From NCBI GenBank assembly GCA_963930775.1, contig OZ005694.1:6007054-6071053 (forward strand): a stretch of DNA of 64,000 bases, written 5' to 3'. This DNA is from Cliona cf. orientalis. Taxonomy: Eukaryota > Porifera > Demospongiae > Clionaida > Clionaidae. Shown here piece by piece: positions 1 to 9,500 of the stretch. The position numbers and the translations under genes were made by a program. The notes under the pieces are model-generated. The model was not told the DNA's origin. It worked only from the letters and a program-made list of their open reading frames with translations, and searched no databases. Position 1 is the stretch's first letter. Every line of letters starts with the position of its first letter.

Positions 1-2970
1 TTTCAATGAGTCATCTTCTCTTGTGCATGCTAGTAACAAGTCACCTTTAAATATTTTGTATTTTAATGCCAGAAGCTTATTACCTAAAATAGACAATCTC
101 AGAATTTTAAGTTCAGTTTATTCCCCCGACATTATTTGTGTAGTAGAAACCTGGCTGGATACTGATATTCTAGACTCTGAAATTGCCATCCAGGGTTATA
201 CCGTTATTCGTTTAGACCGCAATAGACATGGCGGTGGTATATTGATTTTTGTCAATACAACGTTTACATATTCACTTAATCACAAAGGCTCCAACAGTCT
301 GGAGTGTATTATTTTTTCGCTCTTTTGTAATAAGTATAGCCATCATAACCCTGATCTTGTTATTGCTTTGCTGTATAGACCCCCCAATTCCTGTATTACT
401 TTACTTGACTCACTGTTTTGTATGCTCTGTAGTTTAGATGTATCCTTATTTTCTAATTTTGTTTTATTAGGAGATTTTAACATTGATTATTTTTGTACGC
501 AAACTTATCTTTATTCTAAATTATGTTCTATTACTTCCTCATTTAATTTATCACAAGTTGTAACTGAGCCCACTCGGACCTCAGATCATTCTTGCACTTT
601 AATTGATTTAATTTTTGTTTCATCCCCTTCACAGGTACAATCTTGTTCAACTATCCCACCTTTAGCAAACTCAGACCACTTTGGCTTGCACCTGAGTATT
701 TATGTTATGTCTCCCAAGAAGCAGTCCAGGATGCCGCCAAGGCAGGTGTGGAGGTACTCCCACGCAGATTATGACGCTCTTGCAGTTCTTTTGGATGATC
801 TTGATTGGGATACCATTTTAAATAATGATGTCAACTCCAGCTGGACCAGGTGGAAGAACAGCTTTCTGTACGCTGTTGGTCGTTGTATTCCCAAAGTAAC
901 CATCAAATCAGAAAAGAGAGTGCCATGGGTATCACATGCAATTAAGCAAGCAATGCGTAAAAGGGGAGCCCTATTCCGTAAAGCCAAGCGCTCAGGTTGT
1001 TCTTCTGATTATCAGTTATACAAGCACCATAGGAATCGAGTGCTATCTATGCTTCGAGATAGTAGGCAATCTTTCTTTAACAACCTTGACACTGCCAACT
1101 CAAAAGAGTTTTGGAAGGCTGTCAGGAAGCTGGGCACAAGCAAAAACTCTGCTATCCCTTCCATCTCTGACGGTAGCACACTTGCTGAGTCAAATCAAGT
1201 TAAGGCTGTCATGCTGAATAATTTCTTTTACTCCTGCTTCAATCGTAGCTATCCACCTCTCAGCGATGGCTGCTCAGTATTTCAGTCTACTCAATCTGAT
1301 CTTGACCCATCAAACTTCCCAGTGCATCTTCAATGTGACTCCGATTGTGTTGCTGAAATGCTTTTCTCTCTTGACCTCTCCAAGTCTTCTGGTCCTGATG
1401 GGATTTCTCCACGAATGTTAAGATCCACTGCATATAGTATAGCACCCAGCCTTGCCAAGCTGTTTAACTCCTCCCTGGCTGAAGGAGTGTTCCCTCAAGA
1501 CTGGAAACTTGCTAGGGTAGTCCCCGTGCCTAAGAATGCTGATCTCAAAAATTCTGTTTCAGGTTATCGACCAATATCTACTCTCTCAACTATTAGTAAG
1601 TTGTTGGAGCAGCATGTCAAAAATTTAATCCTAGATCATATCTGTAATACTTACCCTATCTCTGATCATCAGTGGGGTTTTATGCACCATCGTTCGTCCA
1701 TTTCTGCCCTAATCTCAGTCATCTATGATTGGCTTTATGCCCTGGACAGTGGGCTGGAGGTTTGTGTGGTATTCTTCGATGTTCAAAAAGCTTTCGATTC
1801 CGTTCCACACCTGCCCCTACTTCAGAAGCTTGATGAGATTGGCATCAATCAGTTTATCCTGAAGTGGATCCAGAGCTATCTTACTGAGCGCAAACAATAT
1901 GTTGCTGTTGAGGGTTCATCCTCCAATATTCTCCAAGTCCTATCTGGTGTGCCTCAAGGGTCTGTGCTCGGTCCCCTTTTATTTATCATCTACCTTAATG
2001 ATGTAGTCAGCTGCATCTCTGCTGATAGCAAAATTAGTCTTTTTGCTGATGATATTGCGTTATATAGAGTCATAAATTCCCCTGATAACTATGCAGATCT
2101 TCAAGCTGATATAGATGCAGTTAATACTTGTCTCACTGCCAAGTACCTTACCCTTAACCCTAGAAAGTGTTGTTATATGTTTCTCTCTAGGAAACGTTCT
2201 CTCTCAAATTCACCTCCTTGCCTAACCCTAGGAAACTCAGCGCTCACTTGTGTAACCAGTTACAAGTACTTAGGAGTACTAATAACCTCTGATTTAACCT
2301 GGTCAGCACACATATCCAAGATTTGCATCAAAACAAGGAAATTAATCGGTATACTCTATAGGCGCTTTCACAAGTACAGTTCTAGCGATACCCTGCTGAA
2401 ACTGTACGTATCATTCATTAGGCCCCATCTCGAATATGCAGCTGCATCCTGGGATCCTTTCCTGAAGAAGGATATTGAACTTATCGAAGACGTACAAAAG
2501 TTTGCCCTTAGGGTTTGTTTGAAATCTTGGAGTGCAACTTACGCAGAGCTACTTGAGCAATCCAATCTACCTTCATTGCAAACTAGGAGACAGCATGCAA
2601 AACTTTGTCATCTTTTCAAGATCATTAATGATGCAACTTTTTTTCCTGAAGCTCCGATCCAAGCCAGCCATCCTTCCTACTCATTTCGCTCTGTTCACTC
2701 TAACTCTTTGGTCCCCCTTTCATCTCACTCATCCCAACTTTATCATTCTTTTTTCCCAAGCACTATTGCTGCATGGAACTCGCTACCACCCGACACAGCT
2801 TCTGCTACATCCCTGCCTGCATTCAAGTCTGCTCTCAAGAGACTTTAATTTTAATTTTAATTTTAATTTTATTTAAATCATACTAATGCTAATTATTACT
2901 TTCTCTTTTCGGTTGCATGCTTTGTACTAGCTTTATGCTAATTCATGTAACCCCTGCATTGCAGAAATTG

Positions 2971-3005
<35 letters not shown>
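1..3005 (+). mobile_element. Non-LTR retrotransposon (LINE), EN-RT type, 5' end outside window
   Basis: A single long frame encodes an AP-like endonuclease followed by a reverse transcriptase. It is followed by a short 3' UTR that opens with a TTTTAA-type repeat (2847-2875) and ends in a pure A run (about 2973-3005), as expected for target-primed insertion. The frame has no stop or frameshift in view, so the insertion is probably recent. Domain order and the C-terminal region resemble the jockey/CR1/L2 group; the exact clade needs a phylogeny. It sits just upstream of the gene X last exon of unit 1. The related region of unit 4 (35880-36120) has no LINE, so this insertion is specific to unit 1. 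Confidence 0.9.
23..2848 (+). CDS. LINE ORF2-like protein: endonuclease + reverse transcriptase
   Basis: The frame from the first visible Met is 941 residues; the true start may lie upstream of the window. The endonuclease occupies roughly residues 10-230: conserved Asn in ILYFNARS, catalytic Glu42 in VETWLD, GDFN at 150-153 and the terminal SDH at 217-219. The reverse transcriptase spans roughly residues 480-760, with GYRPIS, the FFDVQKAFDS motif carrying the first catalytic Asp, PQGSVLGPLLF, and FADD at 674-677 carrying the Asp pair. A C-terminal region with an RRQHAKLCHLFKI-type stretch and a W-NSLP motif near the end is typical of jockey/CR1-like elements. No gag-like ORF1 is visible. The protein would nick target DNA and copy its own RNA in place. 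All visible catalytic residues are present. Confidence 0.9.
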   Translation: MHASNKSPLNILYFNARSLLPKIDNLRILSSVYSPDIICVVETWLDTDILDSEIAIQGYTVIRLDRNRHGGGILIFVNTTFTYSLNHKGSNSLECIIFSLFCNKYSHHNPDLVIALLYRPPNSCITLLDSLFCMLCSLDVSLFSNFVLLGDFNIDYFCTQTYLYSKLCSITSSFNLSQVVTEPTRTSDHSCTLIDLIFVSSPSQVQSCSTIPPLANSDHFGLHLSIYVMSPKKQSRMPPRQVWRYSHADYDALAVLLDDLDWDTILNNDVNSSWTRWKNSFLYAVGRCIPKVTIKSEKRVPWVSHAIKQAMRKRGALFRKAKRSGCSSDYQLYKHHRNRVLSMLRDSRQSFFNNLDTANSKEFWKAVRKLGTSKNSAIPSISDGSTLAESNQVKAVMLNNFFYSCFNRSYPPLSDGCSVFQSTQSDLDPSNFPVHLQCDSDCVAEMLFSLDLSKSSGPDGISPRMLRSTAYSIAPSLAKLFNSSLAEGVFPQDWKLARVVPVPKNADLKNSVSGYRPISTLSTISKLLEQHVKNLILDHICNTYPISDHQWGFMHHRSSISALISVIYDWLYALDSGLEVCVVFFDVQKAFDSVPHLPLLQKLDEIGINQFILKWIQSYLTERKQYVAVEGSSSNILQVLSGVPQGSVLGPLLFIIYLNDVVSCISADSKISLFADDIALYRVINSPDNYADLQADIDAVNTCLTAKYLTLNPRKCCYMFLSRKRSLSNSPPCLTLGNSALTCVTSYKYLGVLITSDLTWSAHISKICIKTRKLIGILYRRFHKYSSSDTLLKLYVSFIRPHLEYAAASWDPFLKKDIELIEDVQKFALRVCLKSWSATYAELLEQSNLPSLQTRRQHAKLCHLFKIINDATFFPEAPIQASHPSYSFRSVHSNSLVPLSSHSSQLYHSFFPSTIAAWNSLPPDTASATSLPAFKSALKRL

Positions 3006-3008
<3 letters not shown>

Positions 3009-3252
3009 GTAGTAGCTAGCCACATTTCATCCCATAGGCTATTCCAGTTTGAATACGCCTGCATATCAAGTGTTTTGATAGCTACTAGCTAATTAAAGAT
3101 GTCTCTTTAGCATCCGCACACTATTGAGCATGCATCAGTGGGATTCTCAAGACATAGCTGCAGGTCTCCTTTTGAGTATAATAATGATAATATTATCGAT
3201 TTATATCGGCCACTCAGTATATATTGCTTTAATCTTTAATTTTTTCCTTCAG

Positions 3253-3429
3253 ATTGATACTACTGACCCAGTTCCAGGGGTGACAGTTCGAGAAGGAGGT
3301 CGTATCATGTGTGGAGCCAAGAGGCACCAGTCCCTTCAACCTCCAACCTCCCCCAGGAGGGGAATGCGTCTAGTACGATCTCTGGACGTACACTCACAAA
3401 CACTCCACCACCCAGGACACACTCAATAA
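3253..3429 (+). pseudogene. Last exon of gene X, unit 1 copy (frameshifted)
   Basis: A splice acceptor (TTCAG at 3248-3252) is followed by a reading frame beginning IDTTDPVPGVTVREGG and continuing through GAKRHQSLQPPTSP. The same exon occurs at 23731, 36122 and 43178. Relative to the 36122 copy this one has extra bases near 3386-3396 and so ends in a different frame (…HHPGHTQ, stop at 3427). It lies 160 nt upstream of the kelch-kinase start codon on the same strand and ends in its own stop, so it is read as the 3' end of a neighbouring gene and not as a kinase exon. Function unknown: Arg/Pro-rich, no recognised domain. Confidence 0.5.
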
Positions 3430-3523
3430 CAAACAACAAATCACTCAAGTCACATAGCTGTAGTAAAATAATCCTGGCCTACTGTGGAGACAAAATCAGT
3501 AATTATGCCATAATTAAATTTTA

Positions 3524-3574
3524 TGCGCATGCGCTATACGTACCTACAATCATTGCAACGAAATTGTGGGTGTG
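3524..3574 (+). promoter_or_regulatory. Candidate promoter block of kelch-kinase copy 1
   Basis: A TGCGCATGCGC palindrome (3524-3534; matches the NRF1-type core GCGCATGCGC) lies about 65 nt upstream of the start codon. A GT box TGTGGGTGTG (3565-3574; CACCC on the other strand) lies about 16 nt upstream of it. The GT box recurs at almost the same distance before every kelch start (24799, 36421, 43356, 51587, 61421), and the GCGCATGCGC-type site recurs before copies 3 and 4. Conservation in copies whose flanks have diverged suggests promoter or 5' UTR function; factor names are inference. Confidence 0.4.
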
Positions 3575-3589
3575 TCATTTTGGGTAGCC

Positions 3590-6500
3590 ATGCTGAGAGC
3601 TCTTGGTTTGAAGCGGCCCTATGAACCAAAGCCAAGGGCCTGTCACTATGCTGGTGCAATTCGAGGAGAGTTGCTTGTCTTTGCTGGTAGGACAGTAGAC
3701 TTTGATCCGACCAAGGAAGAGTTGTCGTCCACTATCCAAGTCTTTGATCAGTATCTTGAAGAGTGGAGGCAGCTACAGACCACAGGCTGTCCACCTAAAG
3801 GACTGTATGCTGGTGGCTGCTGTATTTCTCCAAGTGGTGATCTGTACGTGTATGGAGGCAGAGATGGGTCCAATTATCGTGGTGGACTCTATAAGTTGTC
3901 TTCTGAGAAATGGAGTCAGTTGTCGGGTGAATCAGATGTGAATAGTCCAATGAAGAAGGGAGGGTGTAGAATGGTTTGTTTTAACTCGAATAAAGTAGCT
4001 GTCATTGGAGGCTACGGTCGACCACCTGCCTCACTCCAGCCTGAAGCATCATTCATCAAGGATAAACGCCTCAGTGATGGACGAGGATGGACAAATGAAA
4101 TCCATATTTTTGATACTGATGAATGTGAGCTAAACTTGAGTAGCCATACACAGTCACTGTTAGCATAAACTCCATGTATCCTCAGGTGTCTGGTCCTCCC
4201 CTGCCATCAGTGGTACTAGACCTCCTCCCTGTGCTGGATTTACTCTCACCAGCATTGATGACTACAGGGCTCTCATGTTTGGAGGAATTGAAGGCGTCAA
4301 TTTAATCAGAACCTCTGAAATCTACCTTATTGACTTTCAGGCATTGGTACAATAATGGTATCCATACACTTATGGTTGCCTTGTCTTGATGTGAATATAA
4401 GCCTAGCATAGTCAGCCCTATTTACATGTAATAATACTTTGTCCCTCTTTTAAAATTTCCAGTACTGGGTGCTGATATTACTTGAAATGTTGGGAATAGG
4501 GGTGCATGAATGGTGTAGAGGTATGGATAGTATTGCACCTAGTATGCCCATGCTTTCTTTTCGGCAAGCAAGAATCATACATACAAGGGTAGGCATGAGG
4601 ATAAAGCTCATAGGTGGAGGAAGCAGGGGGACTCCAGAGTCACGCCCCCCCCCCCCCCCCCAACCAGCCTGAAGTAGGAACAGTGCCCCCCCCCCCCTTC
4701 CAGAGCCACTCAAAGACATGCTATCAATAGTATGACCGCCATTGTTGTTTGATTCTGGTATATGTATCTTGAGTAGGCCTAACTCGAGTAAGGCAAAACC
4801 CTGATCACATTATTATCCAAACATAGAGGAATGAATTAAGGGTTGATATAATTCTGCACAGTGTCATGCTAATTGTACCCCTCCTACTCCTGAAATCTTC
4901 CTCCACCTATGAGGCTACTATCCAGTCTCCTTTGCAATTGAACATAATATAATATTATTAATTTTTGCTATGCAGATTATTATGAAATTGGAGAGACAAG
5001 AGAGAGAGCCATGGCCAGTTGGAAGAGGAGGCCATGCTGCTTGCTGCCTTGGCTTTGGTAGTCAGCACCCTCACCTGCTAGTCACTGGTGGAGTGGACAA
5101 TGATAAGAAGACTCTGAGAGATGCCTGGTTATTTGATGTGACCAACAGAAGGTGGAAGGAGGTCAGTCTTTCAAATAATAACTAGTTGAGTAATAGTTGA
5201 ATGTACCGTATAGCGGGAAATTTTCGAGGGTATTAATTTTCGCTGTTTTCGCGGATCAGGGTGAATCCGCGAAATTTTATACCTCGAAAATTTCCCGCTA
5301 TACGGTATGACTGACGACCCGTTCCTACACTGACTTGGCTCGAGCATGCATGCATGCACAGTCCCACCAGCACATGATATCAGTAGAATGGGTGTGGTCG
5401 ATATAAACCACAAGGAATGCTGAACAGAAAATGCACTATTTGTAGCGTTAGCAAGCCATTTTCGAATGATACTGCCTCCTTTTCGAAGAAAGAGCGAACA
5501 TATAGCTGACATTTTTCTTGGGACGTGTCCAACTATTATTAAAGACTCGGGTTTTGTGACAGCTACAGCGTAGGGATCACGAACTTTGCCGGGCTCTCGG
5601 ATACACGTCAGATTTTCTCCAACTTCAGCCTCCCAAATGCCTTGATACTCATGGTAGCCACGGATCATCGCCTCCACAACACAACTTCGTAGTTCAGCTC
5701 ACTATCTGCTGATTTCCACGAATCCTCGAAAATTAAAACGCGAAAAAGTTCAAAATCCCACATCCGCGAAAATTGCTACCCTCGAAAATTTCCCGCTATA
5801 CGGTAGTCAAGTGTCCAGCAACAATAAAACCTGGTTAATATACAATTGTAACGAACAGGAAACATTATGTAACTGATTACTTCCTGCATTACATCATGGA
5901 CTGTATAAATAGTGTGTGCATGTGTGTATTGTTCAGTTCTCCCTAGTATTTCCCCTTGTTTAATACCTACAACTACTGTAAGAGAGCGCAGGCAGGGAGC
6001 AGTCGTTACAGGTGGGGGCCCGTCCGGGGTCCTGCGACCACTCGCAGGCGCGAGTGAGTCTGCCAACCAGTGTGACTTGGGGAACGGGACTGAGCGTGGC
6101 GTTACACAATACTGTACTCGCTCTAATTATCCGAATGGCCAAAAATAATAATCGATGTTCAGCGTTAAATAGAAAGTACATATTAAATGAATTCGGCCAA
6201 TGGCTTGTTCGAGTGTAAATAGACTGAAGCCAGTTTTTCACCAAGTTTGATTTATTTATGAGTTGCTCAGGTGCCTATATTATCTCAATATAATATTATG
6301 GCGATTTTTAGGCTCATAACAACAACGAAAATATTTCACCCTTGCTGCGCAATGCATGCGGGGTAATAGCTTTTAGTACATTACTATTTGTACTATGATG
6401 AAGCCACACTTCAAAGGAAAAACAGCTAGTACAAACCACATGTACTCTAGGAGTCTCCTACACCCTATGAAAACACTCCCTATTAAATTTTAGTAATGGG

Positions 6501-9500
6501 CAATATACAGTCCATACTATAATACCAGAATTAACCGTTAAACCTTACAAGTACCATGATACCTTACTAGGGTGATATAAACCATCGAGGGGGAGAGCCT
6601 TCACTCATAGCATAGTAAAGGGTTTCCCCCTCTATTATCTTCGATCCAAAGTAGCTGCATGTACAAGTAGCTATAGCTATTGTCATTAACTGAGCACAAT
6701 CTATTGTCGCTATAAAGAACAAGAAAATAAGGGAAAATGTATAGTTTAATATTAAATAGTTGTGTACCACATTCCCAGTATGTCAGAAGCTTTGGCCCCT
6801 ATGAGGCTACGGAATTGTCTGGGCAACTATAGCGAACTAGTCAGGGGGCTGGGTCACGAAACTAATACACTAGCTTGGACCCGCATTCGTAGCCGATTAC
6901 AGAAATTAGATCATATAATTATTATACCCAGACTATGGCCTTATTGCTGTAGAAATTTTTCTTGTGTACTGATGTCTTACCTTCGCTTATTAAATTTTTC
7001 TAGCTATCTACTCAAGCTGCATGAGCTGGATGCAAGCTAGCCGCATCTTTTGGTGTACATTTAGAGTTAGCGCGGCCAACGTTGATGATCTTTACCTCAA
7101 TGATTATGCGCATGTACTATGAGCTAGCGAACACGTGGACGACGTATCGCTATACATACATACATACATACATATAATTATACATATATACATAAGTACA
7201 GCGATTTTCTCGTAGTACTGATTAGTGTGGGGCTCGCTCAGGCTCGCCCCAATAATTGTCTTCCATCGGTAATAATTGAGAGCATAAACTACAAATAGTC
7301 ACCCAGTACAGATGGTGCAAATATTATTTACACCATGCAGCTAATACTGCCTGATGATATTTTGTCAACACGGTGGGTCCACTCAGTGACAGCTATTTCT
7401 CTGGCATCAGGTGTCACTGAGGTCACTATGTTTGGAGGTTCAAGTTCTCCTCACCATCTTGTATATGAAAGAGAAATACAGAATACATGTATAGCAGTAA
7501 CTACCATCATAACATTCGGTGAGTTGAATCTGTTTCCTTGTGTGTAAAAACAGGGTGTGATTTATATAATGTCATAATATCATAAACTACTGTGCCCCAG
7601 TTTCAGGCCAATATTATGACTCTGTTGCTAGAGAGTATGGGACTTATCAGGGCCAGTGCCACTATGATTCTTCAGGAAGGAAGGCTGTTTTTCAGGCAGA
7701 CTTTACCTTGTCTCTGTCTAGCCTCGTCTCTAGACCCTTTGATGACCAGAGAGGACAGACTAGAGGCAAGGGGATGAGGCTAAGTCTTATCTTAAGACTG
7801 GGCATCCTCAAACTATTCTTCCAAAGCTGCTTCAGAGTCTCTCTGGTTTACTTAGCTTTCTCACTGCTGCTTTAGCACGAAAGTAAGTCCTCCAAGTCCT
7901 CCTGTCTTCCTGTGCCACATTTTCATCAAGTGAGCGCCATGTGGCACGCGTTTCTGAATCTCGAGCTAAGCTAAATCTAGTGATCTTCACCAGAAAGATG
8001 AATGATCTTTGCCAAAAATTAATAATGCATTCCAAAAGCGTGACGGATATCCATACAATGCTAGCTGCCAATCCCTGGTCCGCTGTCCACAATCCAATGC
8101 CTCATGCTAGTGCGCTCGAGCAGTATAATAATAATATAGTTACTAATGATTGACTAAGGAACTGAAACAAAGAGTGGATAGATATCAAAGCCCTAGGTAA
8201 AAACTGTCCCCCTTCCCCTTCTAACACACGATATCGCCAATATATCCATTATTCAGAGGTTGCACTTGTGTGTAGCATGCTTCTTAGTCTCATATGCCAG
8301 CCTCTATGGCAAAAAATTTGGAAAGAGTAAATATAAATACCCTGGTAGCTATAATTATTATTCGGGCCGAGCCTGAGCGAGCCCCAAATACATGAGAGAC
8401 AGGAAGTGGTTTCATATGTATACCATCTATGCCCTAATTTAGGCGCCCTTTGACCTGCTCGTAAATTTTTTGGATCTAATTGGAGGCGGGCACTGAGATG
8501 ACCTGTACAGCGTAGGCAAAGCCATGAAACTGGAAAGGTGAGTGCTGGACCACTGTGATAAGGCTTAGGTTCATAATAAACATCATTGGTAGATCTACTT
8601 TCCTGAGCATGAAGGTAACTGAATGCAGGCTTGTCCTATGATGGCTGATATGTAGACTGGAGTACACTGCACTATCACTGCCGGGACTACTAGGCTAAGC
8701 AGTATATGATATTTGCACTCTCTCATGATAGCTTCTCAGACCTATGCTATTAGTCTAAGGCTACTACTAATGCAACTGACTGATATGCTGTTATAGTTTG
8801 GGGTACCATTGTAGCCCCATGCCGTTGTGCTTTCAATTATGATTTTCGCGAAGACTCGCCCGCACAGATGATTTTCATCATCACTAGTTATCATTATTTC
8901 ATACGAACTACATGTAACCAATGAATGCACAGGAGTGCAGAACCCTCACCGCTACATGTATGCATATAGTATGGCTCACTCTGTGCATGTTCAATATCAA
9001 CAATCAGGAGTCAGGAGTATTGAACTACATACACCTGAACAGGATACTGGTACATGGTGTACTACAAACACTGCACCTCAACAGGGTTCTGATGCTAGAG
9101 TCAGTGGTCTAAGAGTTGGGGGAAGGCACCTGGCTATAAAATGAAAGCCTCTGTGACACACTTCAACTGAATTATGCACTTGAGAGCCACAGCCTGTTTA
9201 CACTGTCACTGCATTGACAACTGACCAGCAAAGCACAGAATGGCAGCAGTTGAGATAGGTGCCATGTAAACACAGACTGGCAAGTTGCAACAGCTGCACA
9301 CTACTCCTGCACTGGGCAGGACTTAACATGACCACTCTTCCTTATGCCACGTATACCATACTTTCTCTATAACGACCCTTACCATTTAGCAAAAGAGGGT
9401 TGCGACGGACGGACGGACGGACAGACAAAAATTGCCAAACGATTACAGTAACCCCTCTGCCTATGCTTTGCGGCAAGGGTTAACTAGAGCCCTATAGAGT

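Noticed and set aside
3253-4124. Joining the PVPGV…QPPTSP exon to the kelch exon as the N terminus of the kinase
   Set aside because: The exon ends in a stop, is absent before copies 6 and 7, and fits as the last exon of gene X in the most complete copy.
7597-7790. Peptide-like frame after a TTTCAG acceptor (YYDSVAREYGTYQGQ)
   Set aside because: Not present in the corresponding intron of other copies, no matching donor or phase with exons 4 and 5, and bordered by inverted repeats (CCTCGTCTCTAGACC / GACTAGAGGCAAGGGGATGAGG).
7229-8386. Inverted GGGGCTCGCTCAGGCTCG motifs as TIRs of one transposon
   Set aside because: Conserved exon 4 of kinase copy 1 lies between them, so they are two separate insertions and not ends of one element.
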